28,790 bases of DNA from contig CANBUA010000020.1 of NCBI GenBank assembly GCA_947372535.1, forward strand, positions 1 through 28,790. Direction: 5' to 3'. A program made the position numbers and the translations under genes. Below are positions 1-9,441 of the stretch, one piece after another. The stretch comes from Burkholderiales bacterium (GTDB lineage Bacteria; Pseudomonadota; Gammaproteobacteria; Burkholderiales; Burkholderiaceae). The notes beneath the pieces are model-generated. The model had not been told where the DNA came from. It saw only the letters and a list, made by a program, of their open reading frames with translations, and made no database searches. The first letter of the stretch is position 1. Each line of letters opens with the position of its first letter.

Positions 1-2445
1 TTCCTGATTTATCAGGAATCGTCGCTGGTGATCCGCGCCATCCGCGATTACTTCACCGCCGACATCGGCGAGATCCTGATCGACACGGACGACATCTACG
101 AGCAGGCCAAGCAGTTCATGCTGCACGTCATGCCCGACACGGCCAACCGCGTCAAGCGGTACCGTGACGATGCCGCGCTGTTCGCCCGCTTCCAGATCGA
201 GCACCAGATCGAGACCGCCTTCAGCCGCACGGTGAACCTGCCTTCGGGCGGCGCCATCGTGATCGACCACACCGAAGCCCTGGTTTCGGTGGACGTGAAC
301 TCGGCACGCGCCACCCGTGGCAGCGACATCGAAGAAACCGCCACCCGCACCAACCTTGAAGCCGCCGACGAAGTGGCCCGCCAGATGCGCTTGCGCGACC
401 TGGGCGGCCTGATCGTGGTCGACTTCATCGACATGGAAGAGTCCAAGAACCGCCGCGAGGTCGAGCAGCGTCTGCGTGACGCCCTGCGTTTTGACCGTGC
501 CCGCGTGCAGTTCAGCACCATCAGCAAGTTTGGCTTGCTGGAGATGTCTCGCCAGCGTCTGCGCCCTGCCCTGTCCGAAGGCTCGCACATCACCTGCCCG
601 CGTTGCAACGGCACGGGCCACATCCGCGACACCGAATCCTCGGCGCTGCAGATCCTGCGCATCATCCAGGAAGAGTCCATGAAGGACAACACGGCCGCCG
701 TGCACGTTCAAGTGCCGGTGGAAGTGACCTCCTTCCTGCTCAACGAAAAGCGCACCGAGATCACCAAGATCGAGCTCAAGCAGCGCGTGACCGTGTTGCT
801 GGTGCCCAATCGCCACCTCGAGACGCCCAACTACAAGCTCGAGCGCCTGCGCCATGACGACCCTCGCCTGGAAAACATCCAGGCCAGCTACACCATGGTT
901 GAAGAGGTGGAAGAAGATGTCGGCATCACCCGCCGCGAAAAGAACGTCAAGCCCAAGCAGGAGCCGGTGATCAAGGGCGTGTTGCCCGATCAGCCAGCGC
1001 CCGTGGCACCGCCCAAGCCGGAACCGGCACCGGTAGTGGCTGCCGCACCTGTGGCCGCGGCACCGCATGTGGCGACCCCTGCTGCAGCGGCCTCCGGCGG
1101 CTTCTTCGGCTGGCTCAAGCGCCTGTTCGGCGCCCCTGAAAGCTTCACACCCCCCCCCGTGGTGGCCCCAGCGCCAGCGCCTGCTGCACCGGCTGGCCGC
1201 GAATCACGTGATGGCAAGGGCGAAGGCCGTGGCCGTCGCGATGGCCAACGCCGTGGTGAGCGTGGTGGCGAGCGCGGCGAAGGCCGTGGTGATCGTCCGG
1301 AAGGTCGTGGCGGCAATGGCAACAGCGAACGCGCCGAAGGCCGCGGTGGCCGTGGCCGCGGTGGTGATCGCACGGAGCGTCCAGAACGCGCCGAGCGCCC
1401 CTTGGCCGAAGGTGAAGTCCGCGAAGAACGGGGTGGCCGTGGCCGCCGCAACCAGCGTGACGACAAGCCAGAAGCCGCCGGCCTGACCGTGGCCGTCGCC
1501 ACGCCAGCCAGTGCTGAAGGCGGCCGTGACGGCCAACGTGGCGATGGCCGCCGCCGCCGTGGCGAACGCAGTCCGCGTGAAGCAGCCAGCGGCAACGAGG
1601 CGACCGATCTGAGCAATGACTTGGCCGAAGCGCGTTCGCTGGCTGCCGATGCACAAGCCACAGGTGATACCGTCGGTGATGACGTGCAAAACGAGGCCCG
1701 CGAAGGCGCTCGCCGCCGTCGTCGTGGTGGTCGCGGCCGTGGTGGTGAAGCCGAAGCCAATGGCGTTGACACGCCATCGGGTGAAGAGGCCTCTGCCCAA
1801 GCTGGTGAGGCATCCGGCGAAGGCCAGGCTCCTGCCGCTGAAGGCCAGGACGCCTCGGACGATGCCGGCCGCCGCCGCCGTGGTGGTCGTGACCGTGGTC
1901 GTCGTGAGCGCCGTGACGAGGACGCAGGTTCGGCCGTGGCAGAGACGACTGGCACCTCGGCAGAGTCCATCGGTGACACCGCAGGCAGTCTGTCCATGAC
2001 CTTGCCATCGGTCGATGCAGGCACCGGGCCTTTCGCCCTGGCACCTGAAGCGCCCGCCGCCGTGCCCGTGGCAGAAGCCGCGCCTGTCGTGAGCATCGCT
2101 GCACCGTCGCCCGCGCCCGTGGTGGCCGCATCAGCGCCTGCCCCTGTGGTGGCTGTTGAAGCTGCTCCGGCAGTTACTGCATCGGCTCCAGCACCCAAGG
2201 CGGAAGCCTTTGTGCTCCCCATGGACCAACTCAGCGGCATCGCTCAGGGCGCAGGCCTGGAGTGGGTGAACTCCGACGCTGACAAAATCCGCGCTGTACA
2301 GGAAGCCATCGCCGCCGAACCCAAGCCCGTGCACGTGCCGCGTGAGCGCAAGCCTGCGCAGATCGTGGACGAAGGCCCGCTGGTCTTGGTCGAGACCCGC
2401 AAGGACCTCAACCAGATCAAGCTGCCTTTCGAAAACGCTGCCTGA
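1..2445 (+). CDS. rne: Ribonuclease E (5'-truncated by window edge)
   Basis: RNase E is the endoribonuclease that starts mRNA decay, processes rRNA and tRNA, and scaffolds the degradosome. The reading frame is open from base 1, so the start and the S1 domain lie upstream. The 814 residues seen match E. coli RNase E from about residue 206. The metal-binding Asp residues fall at 98 (VDVNS) and 141 (VVDFID), and the zinc-link CPRC at 199-202; a constant offset of 205 gives E. coli D303, D346, C404 and C407. From about residue 330 the protein is a disordered scaffold: Pro/Ala-rich, then a long Arg/Gly-rich basic stretch (about 400-640), then Ala/Pro-rich. It ends with a short conserved-looking tail ([18 protein letters not shown]). 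The inferred full length is about 1020 aa, close to E. coli (1061). Identity is firm; scaffold partners cannot be read from the sequence. Confidence 0.97.
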   Translation, partial: FLIYQESSLVIRAIRDYFTADIGEILIDTDDIYEQAKQFMLHVMPDTANRVKRYRDDAALFARFQIEHQIETAFSRTVNLPSGGAIVIDHTEALVSVDVNSARATRGSDIEETATRTNLEAADEVARQMRLRDLGGLIVVDFIDMEESKNRREVEQRLRDALRFDRARVQFSTISKFGLLEMSRQRLRPALSEGSHITCPRCNGTGHIRDTESSALQILRIIQEESMKDNTAAVHVQVPVEVTSFLLNEKRTEITKIELKQRVTVLLVPNRHLETPNYKLERLRHDDPRLENIQASYTMVEEVEEDVGITRREKNVKPKQEPVIKGVLPDQPAPVAPPKPEPAPVVAAAPVAAAPHVATPAAAASGGFFGWLKRLFGAPESFTPPPVVAPAPAPAAPAGRESRDGKGEGRGRRDGQRRGERGGERGEGRGDRPEGRGGNGNSERAEGRGGRGRGGDRTERPERAERPLAEGEVREERGGRGRRNQRDDKPEAAGLTVAVATPASAEGGRDGQRGDGRRRRGERSPREAASGNEATDLSNDLAEARSLAADAQATGDTVGDDVQNEAREGARRRRRGGRGRGGEAEANGVDTPSGEEASAQAGEASGEGQAPAAEGQDASDDAGRRRRGGRDRGRRERRDEDAGSAVAETTGTSAESIGDTAGSLSMTLPSVDAGTGPFALAPEAPAAVPVAEAAPVVSIAAPSPAPVVAASAPAPVVAVEAAPAVTASAPAPKAEAFVLPMDQLSGIAQGAGLEWVNSDADKIRAVQEAIAAEPKPVHVPRERKPAQIVDEGPLVLVETRKDLNQIKLPFENAA

Positions 2446-2465
2446 GCGGTTTTCTCCTGCGCTTG

Positions 2466-2493
2466 AAAGCCCCGCCCTGGCGGGGCTTTTTTT
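2466..2493 (+). terminator. Intrinsic terminator of rne
   Basis: A GC-rich stem (AGCCCCGC paired with GCGGGGCT, extendable with flanking A-T pairs, 4-nt loop) is followed by a run of seven to eight T. It starts about 20 nt after the rne stop codon and separates rne from the cydA-like gene. Confidence 0.9.
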
Positions 2494-2661
2494 CGTCCAT
2501 CGAACGGTGAAGTGTCAGGACAGCAACACAAAATCTTCCTGGGTTTTCACGGGGTCCCAGGCAGACGGGTCACTAACACAATACGCCAGAAAACGAAGGT
2601 CGTTAAACACCACAAGAAATATCGATCAGGGCAGCTCACCGTTTCCACGACATCCAAGGTC

Positions 2662-4359
2662 ATGCCCCCAGCCGAGTTTCTCCATCACCTGATGCGCCTG
2701 CAGTTTGGTTTAAGCGCCAGCTTCCATTTCCTGTTCGTGCCGCTGTCTCTTGGCCTGTTGCTGTGCATGAATGTCCTTCAGACCTTGCACGTGGTGACGG
2801 GGCGTGAAGCGCCCCACCATGCCGCTCGCTTCTGGGGCCGTTTGTTCTTGCTCACATGGATCACCGGCCTGATCACCGGCTACCCCTTGCGGTGGCAACT
2901 CACCGAAATTTGGGATCACTACCTTCACACGGCGGCCCCTGTGTTCAAGGAAATCTTTGCCATCGAAGGCTGGATCGCGCCGCTCATGATGGGGTGCGTC
3001 CTGTTGGTCATGGCCGGTCGGGCATGGCTGCCGGCTTGGGCAACCATGGTGCTGGGTTGGTTGTTGCTGATGCTCATGTGGCTTCAGTCCTTGACCATTT
3101 TGTCCATCAATGCATGGATGCAGAATCCACGCAGCGTGCCTTACGAATCGGGCGCCTGGCAGTTGTCATCGGCCTGGCCATTGCTCCTGAGCGGTACCAC
3201 GTTGCACAAGGGTTTTCACACGCTGTCGGCTGCGCTGCTCAGCGGTGCCTTTTGCCTACTGGCCATCAGCAGTCACTACATCATCCAGCGCAAGCACCTG
3301 GCCGCTTCCCAGTCGTCTTTCAAGGTGGCTGCCTGGGTGGGGATGGGCGCCGTGGTGTGTGTGCTGTGGAGTGGGCACATGAGCGCGGCAGGTGTGGGCA
3401 AAGTCCAGCCCATGAAGTTCGCGGCTTTTGAAGGGCACTGGAAAGCTGAGTCCCACCCAGCATCACTGGTCCTGTGGGCCTGGCCCGATGAGGCGCACGA
3501 CCTCAATCGTCAGGAGCTCGCCATCCCTTATCTGATGAGTTTCCTACAGACCGATGACATGTCCTCACCACCCGGGATCGTCGACCTGACCAGCCAGACC
3601 GAACGCACGTTGCGGCAGCTGTGGCCGTCGCATCAAGAAGCCGTCATGCAGGCCTTGCAACAGCCGCCAATGCGGGGGCGCGTGCCAGGGCTGGATGAGT
3701 CGCTCCAATTGCCTGAACATGATGAGCAGCGTGCCTGGCTCAAGCTGCGCGAATCTGTGGCCATGCGCATGGGCCCAATCTGGGACAGCATGAGTCAGCA
3801 GGCGCAGATCACTCAGGTGGCACGGGCGGCCAGACCACCAGTCACGGCCGTGTTCATCGCGTTCCGACTCATGGTGGGCTCAGGGATGCTGTGCCTGTTG
3901 GTGTGCTTGGGCGTTTTTGTCAAACGTGAATCGCTGGCGCGCGGCCAGCACCTGAACTGGCTGAAGATGCTCCCGTGGATCGCCCCCTTGCCCTGGCTGG
4001 CCATCATCAGTGGCTGGGGCGTCGCAGAGATGGGCCGCCAACCCTGGACCATCTACGAGCACCTGCCAACCTTTCAGGCCAACAGCCTGCCTAACCTGGA
4101 GCAAGGCCTCCTGGGCTTCCTCATGATGTTGCTGGCGGGCGTGAGCTTGGGCTTGGCGTTCATGCGGCTGGCCAAGTCGATCGTTCAAGCAGGGCCTGAT
4201 GCCGAACATTTCATCGATTGGCATGCGCCGCAGCGGTGGATTCAACGCATCAGTCGGCGCCCAGTTCATCAAGGGGGAAACCGTCCTGCGCTGGTGCGGT
4301 TGGACGGACAAGACATGAACATGGGCCATCCACCCCAACCGTTTGAGAAAGCGGCCTGA
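2662..4359 (+). CDS. Divergent cytochrome bd-type oxidase subunit I (lone CydA homologue)
   Basis: CydA is the haem-bearing subunit of cytochrome bd quinol:O2 oxidase in the inner membrane. This protein is 565 aa (E. coli 522) with about nine hydrophobic segments. By eye it keeps the haem ligands H22 (E. coli H19), H186, M404 (M393) and E456 (E445), the quinol-site K252 and E257, and the motifs WMQNP and GRQPW. It differs at E. coli E107 (Met110 here) and E74 (Arg77 here), and the segment around residues 73-84 is unlike E. coli. No cydB, cydX or cydCD is nearby, and the neighbours are unrelated. The frame is open for 50 codons upstream to 2512, but that stretch is basic and resembles nothing. 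I chose ATG 2662 because it has AAGG just upstream and the match to CydA begins there. The 216-bp gap from rne holds only the rne terminator and no convincing promoter. The family call is firm; oxidase activity is not. Confidence 0.85.
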   Translation: MPPAEFLHHLMRLQFGLSASFHFLFVPLSLGLLLCMNVLQTLHVVTGREAPHHAARFWGRLFLLTWITGLITGYPLRWQLTEIWDHYLHTAAPVFKEIFAIEGWIAPLMMGCVLLVMAGRAWLPAWATMVLGWLLLMLMWLQSLTILSINAWMQNPRSVPYESGAWQLSSAWPLLLSGTTLHKGFHTLSAALLSGAFCLLAISSHYIIQRKHLAASQSSFKVAAWVGMGAVVCVLWSGHMSAAGVGKVQPMKFAAFEGHWKAESHPASLVLWAWPDEAHDLNRQELAIPYLMSFLQTDDMSSPPGIVDLTSQTERTLRQLWPSHQEAVMQALQQPPMRGRVPGLDESLQLPEHDEQRAWLKLRESVAMRMGPIWDSMSQQAQITQVARAARPPVTAVFIAFRLMVGSGMLCLLVCLGVFVKRESLARGQHLNWLKMLPWIAPLPWLAIISGWGVAEMGRQPWTIYEHLPTFQANSLPNLEQGLLGFLMMLLAGVSLGLAFMRLAKSIVQAGPDAEHFIDWHAPQRWIQRISRRPVHQGGNRPALVRLDGQDMNMGHPPQPFEKAA

Positions 4360-4365
4360 GCGCGA

Positions 4366-5493
4366 TCATCCCCTGGGCAAACGCTCCAGCGCCTGTGAAT
4401 AGGGTGCGTGCAGCATCAGGTCATCCCAGGCCAGCGGCGCCTGCTGAGGAAGCAAATCCAGCCGACGCGCTTCGCTGTCGGGGCTGGCCTGCCATTGCAG
4501 CGTCTTCAATCCGGCTTGTAAGCCATCCAGCAATTCATCGACGGCCCGCCCGCCATTGAGCGACTGGTTGCACAGCAGGACCAAGTCGCAACCGGCATTG
4601 AGCGCGGCGACCGCCCCCTGGGTGTAGCTGCCTGCCACGCTGGCGCCTTCCATGCTCAGGTCATCGCTGAAGATGGCGCCTGTAAAACCCATCCTGACAC
4701 GCAGGATGTCTTGCAGCCAACGGCTGGAAAAGCCCGCCGGCTGGCTGTCGACCTTGGGGTAGATGACGTGGGCCGGCATCACGCTGGTCAGCACCGTGCT
4801 CAGCCACTCGTAAGGCTTGGCGTCATCGGCCAGGATGGCTTTGAGGCTGCGCTTGTCCACCGGCACGGCCACGTGCGAGTCGGCCTTCACGTAGCCATGG
4901 CCAGGGAAGTGCTTGCCGCAGTTGGCCATGCCGGCATGCAGCAGGCCTTGCATCACGGCGCGGGCCAGGGTGGTGGCCACGCGCGCGTCGCGGTGAAAGG
5001 CACGGTCACCGATCACCGAGCTCTCGCCCCAATCGAGGTCCAGCACCGGCGTGAAACTGAGGTCGACGCCACAGGAGCGCAACTCCGAGGCCAACACATA
5101 GCCACAGGCGCTGGCCGCGTCCATCGCCGCCATGGCGCCGTGGCCCTCAGGCTGCTTGCCATCGTTCATCCACATCTCGCCCAGGGCGCGCATGGGTGGC
5201 AGGTGGGTGAAGCCATCGGTGCGGAAACGCTGCACGCGCCCGCCTTCATGGTCCACGCAGATCAGCAGGTCGGGGCGGATGGACTTGATCTCGGCGCACA
5301 GGGCCGTGACCTGCGCCCGGCTTTGCCAGTTGCGCCCGAACAGGATCAGGCCGCCTGTGAGTGGGTGGCGTAGGCGGCGGCGGTCATCGTCGTTGAGGCT
5401 CAGGCCTTCAATGTCCAAGACGACGGGGGCGTGTTCGATGGACAGGCTCTGGTGCGACGTGATCGCATCGCGTTGGCGGGAAGTCTTGGCCAT
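4366..5493 (-). CDS. nagZ: Beta-N-acetylhexosaminidase NagZ
   Basis: NagZ is a cytoplasmic glycoside hydrolase of family 3. It removes GlcNAc from GlcNAc-1,6-anhydroMurNAc-peptides in cell-wall recycling, and its products influence AmpC beta-lactamase induction in other bacteria. The 375-aa protein has the family signatures: DHEGGRVQRFR (81-91) for sugar binding, KHFPGHG followed by DSH (194-207) carrying the acid/base His-Asp loop, and FSDDLSMEG (275-283) with the nucleophile Asp (277 or 278). It lacks a signal peptide, as expected. A GTG at 5547 in the same frame would add 18 residues. I prefer the ATG at 5493, though neither has a strong Shine-Dalgarno sequence and both leave a non-conserved N-terminal tail. 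It is the last gene of the minus-strand block. Its stop is 6 nt from the stop of the convergent cydA-like gene, with no terminator between them. Confidence 0.95.
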   Translation of the reverse strand: MAKTSRQRDAITSHQSLSIEHAPVVLDIEGLSLNDDDRRRLRHPLTGGLILFGRNWQSRAQVTALCAEIKSIRPDLLICVDHEGGRVQRFRTDGFTHLPPMRALGEMWMNDGKQPEGHGAMAAMDAASACGYVLASELRSCGVDLSFTPVLDLDWGESSVIGDRAFHRDARVATTLARAVMQGLLHAGMANCGKHFPGHGYVKADSHVAVPVDKRSLKAILADDAKPYEWLSTVLTSVMPAHVIYPKVDSQPAGFSSRWLQDILRVRMGFTGAIFSDDLSMEGASVAGSYTQGAVAALNAGCDLVLLCNQSLNGGRAVDELLDGLQAGLKTLQWQASPDSEARRLDLLPQQAPLAWDDLMLHAPYSQALERLPRG

Positions 5494-5559
5494 GGTGGCT
5501 TTCAGGGGATGAATGAGTGGTGGAGAAGATTCGTCGGCAGCGACCACAAGGTCAGCCTG

Positions 5560-5964
5560 TCAAGCCAGGCCATCGAGTTTTTCGACGACGACAAAGGCCA
5601 CGGCATGGTCCACTTCATCGGTGATGGTGACGTGTGCCTGCCAGCCTTTGGCATGAAACCAGACGGCCAGCTCGCCATTCAGCACGATCTCTGGGCGGCC
5701 ACTGGGCGCATTGAGGGTTTCGCAGTGCCGCCACGTCATGGGCCAATGCATGCCCAGGCCGATGGCTTTGGAAAACGCTTCTTTGGCAGCAAAGCGCGTG
5801 GCCAAATAACTCAGGCCACGCGCAGGCACGCGAGCCCGCCGCTGTTCGAACACCTTGAGTTCGGCAGGCCCCAGCACCTTCTGAGCAAAGCGAAGGCCCT
5901 TGCGGTCCAGCACGGCCTGGATACGGCGGATATCGCACAGATCGGTGCCGATGCCGACGATCAT
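5560..5964 (-). CDS. acpS: Holo-[acyl-carrier-protein] synthase AcpS
   Basis: AcpS transfers 4'-phosphopantetheine from coenzyme A to the Ser of apo-ACP, which makes ACP active for fatty-acid synthesis. The 134-aa length is typical of group I enzymes (about 120-135). The Mg-binding residues are visible: D8 in GIGTDLCDI and E62 in [13 protein letters not shown]. The C-terminal [17 protein letters not shown] strand pattern also fits. The ATG overlaps the pdxJ stop by 4 nt (ATGA), the usual pdxJ-acpS coupling also seen in E. coli. Its substrate ACP is encoded about 12 kb upstream in the same block. Confidence 0.97.
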   Translation of the reverse strand: MIVGIGTDLCDIRRIQAVLDRKGLRFAQKVLGPAELKVFEQRRARVPARGLSYLATRFAAKEAFSKAIGLGMHWPMTWRHCETLNAPSGRPEIVLNGELAVWFHAKGWQAHVTITDEVDHAVAFVVVEKLDGLA

Positions 5965-6782
5965 GGCTGACGGCTCCGCACGATCTCCGCTTTGAAATCG
6001 GCAATGGCTTGGCGCAGGCCCACCATCAAAGCGTGGCCGATGAGGGCATGGCCGATGTGCAGCTCGGTCAAATCAGGCAAGGCCGCCACGATGGCCGTGC
6101 TGCTGGTGCGTTCAGCTGGCGGCATCCATGGCATGGTGGGGCCGGTGTCGCTCAAGGCCAGGCCGTGTCCCGCGTGGGTCTCCAGGCCCAGGCTTCGGGC
6201 ATGGGCAATACCTCGCTTGAGGCGATCGAGTTCATGCTGGACACCTACGTCGTCCTGTGCCCACCAGGCATTGGCCAAAGCGCCCGTGTGCAACTCGATG
6301 CAGGGGGCGCCAGCTTGCGCACTCGCGTCGATCTGGTCCAGGTCAGCCCCGATGAACAGCGAGACGCGGCTGCCCGAGGCGGCCAGTCGCGCGCAGGCAT
6401 CCTTGACGCGGTGGAACTGCCCGCGCACATCCAGCCCCCCCTCGGTGGTCACCTCCTGGCGGCGCTCGGGCACCAGACAGACATGCTCGGGCCGGATGCG
6501 CTCGATGAGCCCGATCATCTCGTCCGTGACGGCCGCCTCGAAGTTCAAAGGCGCCTTGATCTGCGCCTTCATGCGGGCCACATCGTCGTCGCGGATGTGG
6601 CGACGGTCTTCGCGCAAGTGGAAGGTGATGATATCGGCACCGGCCTCCACGGCCACCTGGGCCAGGGCTACAGGATCGGGATAAAGGCCGCCACGGGCAT
6701 TGCGCACCGTGGCGACATGGTCGATGTTGACGCCCAGCAAGGCGCCGGGGGCGTGGGTCCAGTGAAGAGGAGACAGGCTCAT
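5961..6782 (-). CDS. pdxJ: Pyridoxine 5'-phosphate synthase PdxJ
   Basis: PdxJ condenses 1-deoxy-D-xylulose 5-phosphate with 3-amino-2-oxopropyl phosphate to form pyridoxine 5'-phosphate, the ring-closing step of DXP-dependent vitamin B6 synthesis. The protein is 273 aa, about 30 longer than E. coli PdxJ. Part of the difference is an N-terminal tail of about 15 residues before the conserved [17 protein letters not shown]. Other hallmarks are [15 protein letters not shown], the PEHVCLVPE strand and the late ETHAGHGL motif of the TIM barrel. The ATG overlaps the recO stop by 4 nt and the gene overlaps acpS by 4 nt, giving a tightly coupled recO-pdxJ-acpS unit. Confidence 0.97.
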   Translation of the reverse strand: MSLSPLHWTHAPGALLGVNIDHVATVRNARGGLYPDPVALAQVAVEAGADIITFHLREDRRHIRDDDVARMKAQIKAPLNFEAAVTDEMIGLIERIRPEHVCLVPERRQEVTTEGGLDVRGQFHRVKDACARLAASGSRVSLFIGADLDQIDASAQAGAPCIELHTGALANAWWAQDDVGVQHELDRLKRGIAHARSLGLETHAGHGLALSDTGPTMPWMPPAERTSSTAIVAALPDLTELHIGHALIGHALMVGLRQAIADFKAEIVRSRQP

Positions 6783-7570
6783 GGCGTTTGTGTCAAATCC
6801 AGCATCAGCTGGCGTGTGCGAAGCGGCTGTGGCCCCACATGATAGTGAAGGACGGCACGCAACAGGTTGCGCAACTCGGATGAAGATTGGAGGCAGGCCT
6901 GCAGCAATGGCGCAGGCAGGCCCAAGCTGCGCTCGCCGGCAAAGGCCGGGCTGAGCGCAGCTTCGATCTGGCGCATCAAGGCACCGGGCAAGGCGGGATC
7001 GGCATGATCGGCTTCCGTCACGCCAAGCTCAGGGTGCAGCGTGTAAAGCTCATCGTCGACCAGGGGTTGAACCGTGGCGCTGTGGACCGACAATTCGGGC
7101 AGGTGGCCCAGCTGGCGCAGTACCATCAACTCGAAAGCACGCAGGGCCGCATGCACCGCACCGGCCTGCGTCAAGGCCGGCAGCAGGGCCGCGTAGGCAT
7201 CCCACAACCTGGGCAAGGCATCGAGCCTTGGCAGCAGGCGCATGAGCAGCTCATTGGCATAAAAACCCGGCAAAAAGGCAGCTCCGCCCGGCCAGGCCTG
7301 ACCGCCGCTCCACTCGGCTTGCCGCAACAGCCAGACTTCGGCCTCAGCACTCTGCTTGGCGCCGAAGACCACATCGATGCATTGAAAGGGCAGCAGCACG
7401 CTGCGCAATTGCGAATAAGGCCGTTTGGCGCCCTTGGCCACGGCCACCACGCGACCATGGTCGCGCGTGAACAAATCCAGGATCAGGCTGGACTCGCTCC
7501 AGTCATGGCTGTGCAGCACATAGGCTGGTGTCGCCGCGCGCGATGACGAGCGCCTGGGAGCCGCCGCCAA
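6779..7570 (-). CDS. recO: DNA repair protein RecO
   Basis: RecO works with RecR and RecF to load RecA on SSB-coated single-stranded DNA and to anneal strands. The 263-aa protein has the N-terminal OB-fold sequence AYVLHSHDWSESSLILDLFTRDHGRVVAVAKGAKR (residues 16-50) and the helical C-terminal domain; no zinc-finger cysteines are evident, as in many proteobacterial RecO proteins. The start is a TTG at 7570, 7 nt after the era stop. The era stop codon itself forms part of a Shine-Dalgarno-like TGAGG about 5 nt before the TTG, so translation is probably coupled to era. No ATG lies near the conserved N-terminus. Confidence 0.94.
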   Translation of the reverse strand: MAAAPRRSSSRAATPAYVLHSHDWSESSLILDLFTRDHGRVVAVAKGAKRPYSQLRSVLLPFQCIDVVFGAKQSAEAEVWLLRQAEWSGGQAWPGGAAFLPGFYANELLMRLLPRLDALPRLWDAYAALLPALTQAGAVHAALRAFELMVLRQLGHLPELSVHSATVQPLVDDELYTLHPELGVTEADHADPALPGALMRQIEAALSPAFAGERSLGLPAPLLQACLQSSSELRNLLRAVLHYHVGPQPLRTRQLMLDLTQTP

Positions 7571-7577
7571 GCCTGCC

Positions 7578-8675
7578 TCACTCGTAGCCGTAGGTGCGCA
7601 AGCGGGTGTCGTCGTCGGCCCAGCCTGAGCGCACCTTCACCCAGATCTCCACGAAAACGCGGGTATCGAGCAGGCGCTCCAGTTCCATGCGGGCCTCGGT
7701 GCCGATGCGCTTGAGGCGCTCGCCCTGGTCGCCGATGATCATGCCCTTGTGCGAATCACGTTCCACGATGATGGAGGCCGCCACCTTAACCAGAGGCTGG
7801 CTGCCAGGATTGGTGGCCGGCTCTTCGGTGTAAGTGTCGATCACCACGGTGGAGGTGTAGGGCAACTCGTCGCCCGTCAGGCGGAACAGCTTTTCGCGGA
7901 TGATTTCGCTGGCCAGGAAACGGTCGGTGCGGTCGGTGAGCGCGTCTTCGTCGTACCACCAGGGCTGCTGAGGCAGATAGGGGCGCACGATGTCGGCCAG
8001 GCGCTTGACATCGTCCAACTTCTGGGCCGACAAGGGCACGAACTCGGCAAAGGCATGGCGCTCCTGCATTTTCTGCAGCCAGGGCAGCAGGTCGCTGCGG
8101 CGCACGATGGTGTCGAGCTTGTTGGCGATCAAAAAGACCGGCTTGTCCTTGGGCATCAGGGACAGCACCTTGGCATCGTCCATTGAGAACTTGCCTGCCT
8201 CGACCAGGAACAGCACCACGTCCACATCGGACAGGGTGGCTTGCACCGTCTTGTTGAGGTTGCGGTTGAGCGCCGCCGTGCCGCGCGCCACGTGCCGCGT
8301 CTGAAAACCCGGCGTGTCCACGAAAACGAACTGCGTGTCGCCATCGGTGCGGATGCCCGTGATGCGGTGACGCGTGGTCTGGGCCTTCTTGGAGGTGATG
8401 GACACCTTCTGGCCGACCAGCGAGTTGACAAGGGTCGATTTGCCCACATTGGGGCGCCCCACGATGGCGATCAGGCCGCAACGCTGATTCGACGCGTCCA
8501 CGCCCCCACCGCCCTGCCCTTTTTTGGCCAGGGCCAGGGTGGCCAGCATGGCGTTCAGGTCTGGTGCGCCCTCGGCATCATGATCTTCATCATCGGCGTC
8601 CAGCGCATCGTCTTCATGCCCTTCGGGCAATTCGTCGTCTGCGGGATCGTGGGAGGCGTCGTCAATGTGGGGCAT
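7578..8675 (-). CDS. era: GTPase Era
   Basis: Era is an essential GTPase that binds the 3' end of 16S rRNA and helps mature the 30S subunit. The 365-aa protein shows G1 GRPNVGKS (73-80), the switch region around TTRHRITGI (100-108), G3 DTPG (120-123), G4 NKLD (185-188) and G5 SAQK (216-219). The C-terminal KH domain contains [16 protein letters not shown]. coli Era is 301 aa; the extra length is an N-terminal tail of about 65 residues, of which 18 of the first 39 are Asp or Glu. The tail is in frame from a good ATG and has no other candidate function. The gene sits 24 nt after rnc, the classical rnc-era pairing. Confidence 0.97.
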   Translation of the reverse strand: MPHIDDASHDPADDELPEGHEDDALDADDEDHDAEGAPDLNAMLATLALAKKGQGGGGVDASNQRCGLIAIVGRPNVGKSTLVNSLVGQKVSITSKKAQTTRHRITGIRTDGDTQFVFVDTPGFQTRHVARGTAALNRNLNKTVQATLSDVDVVLFLVEAGKFSMDDAKVLSLMPKDKPVFLIANKLDTIVRRSDLLPWLQKMQERHAFAEFVPLSAQKLDDVKRLADIVRPYLPQQPWWYDEDALTDRTDRFLASEIIREKLFRLTGDELPYTSTVVIDTYTEEPATNPGSQPLVKVAASIIVERDSHKGMIIGDQGERLKRIGTEARMELERLLDTRVFVEIWVKVRSGWADDDTRLRTYGYE

Positions 8676-8699
8676 GAAAATAGCGATGAATCAAATCAA

Positions 8700-9410
8700 T
8701 CAAGAAGCGGCAGAAGGCGGAGCGTCTGCCAGAAGGCGGTCAAGGGCACGCTGGGCGGCGATCTGTTCGGCCATGCGGCGTGATGCGCCCTCGCCACGAA
8801 CGGCCCAGCCTTGCGAGGCAACTTCGCACACCACCACGAAGACCTGCTCGTGGGCCTTGCCACGAGTGGCTTCGATGCGGTAATTGGGCAGAGGCAGTTT
8901 GCGCCCTTGCAGCCATTCCTGCAAGGCGGTCTTGGCGTCTTTGCGCCAGACCTCGGAAGTGGTTTGCCCCACCAGGGGCTCGAACAGGCGATGGACCAGC
9001 GCATGCGCCTGGGCGAAACCGCCGTCGAGGTAAACCGCGCCGATGATGGCCTCCAGCGCATCGGCCAAGATGGAGGGGCGTTGGGCACCACCACCCTTGG
9101 CCTCGCCATCGCTCAGGCGGATCACCTCGGGCAGGCTCAGTCTCAAGGCCAATTGGTGCAGCGTGTCCTGTCGCACCAAGTGGGCCCGCACACGGGTCAG
9201 GTCACCTTCATCGTGGCGGTCGAAATGCTTGTAAAGCAGGTCGGAGACTGCCAGGTTCAGCACCGAATCGCCCAGGAACTCCAGGCGCTCGTTCTGTTCG
9301 ATGCCAAAGCTTTTATGCGTCATGGCCCGCAGCAAGAGCTGGCCATCACCAAACTGGTAGCCCAGTCGCTGCTGCAGGGCATCCAGCGGATGTTGATAAC
9401 TCATCGACAT
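8700..9410 (-). CDS. rnc: Ribonuclease III
   Basis: RNase III cleaves double-stranded RNA, notably in processing of pre-rRNA and in mRNA decay. The protein is 236 aa (E. coli 226). The catalytic signature NERLEFLGD is at 40-48, with the metal ligands E44 and D48 and the downstream D117 and E120 in ILADALEAIIG. A double-stranded RNA-binding domain follows from about residue 158 (TALQEWLQGR through the C-terminal AEQIAAQRALDRLL). An alternative ATG two codons in (9404) cannot be excluded. It lies 31 nt after the DUF4845 gene and 24 nt before era. Confidence 0.97.
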   Translation of the reverse strand: MSMSYQHPLDALQQRLGYQFGDGQLLLRAMTHKSFGIEQNERLEFLGDSVLNLAVSDLLYKHFDRHDEGDLTRVRAHLVRQDTLHQLALRLSLPEVIRLSDGEAKGGGAQRPSILADALEAIIGAVYLDGGFAQAHALVHRLFEPLVGQTTSEVWRKDAKTALQEWLQGRKLPLPNYRIEATRGKAHEQVFVVVCEVASQGWAVRGEGASRRMAEQIAAQRALDRLLADAPPSAAS

Positions 9411-9441
9411 GGGCCCGACAAGGCGGCCCTCTCCAGCATGC

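Noticed and set aside
990..2240. A 416-codon minus-strand frame, and other long frames, within rne
   Set aside because: They mirror the Arg/Gly/Ala-rich low-complexity part of RNase E. Their Ser/Arg/Pro-rich translations are typical shadows.
2577..2582. CACAAT as a -10 box for the cydA-like gene
   Set aside because: No -35 at a suitable distance, and the start codon is 80 nt away. The evidence is too weak to list.
2620..2634. FNR/Anr-like site (ATATCGATCAG) upstream of the cydA-like gene
   Set aside because: Only one half matches TTGAT-N4-ATCAA. An oxygen-responsive site would be attractive here, but the sequence does not support it.
2512..2661. 50-codon upstream extension of the cydA-like frame
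   Set aside because: It is basic and non-conserved, with no signal-peptide character. CydA homology starts just after ATG 2662.
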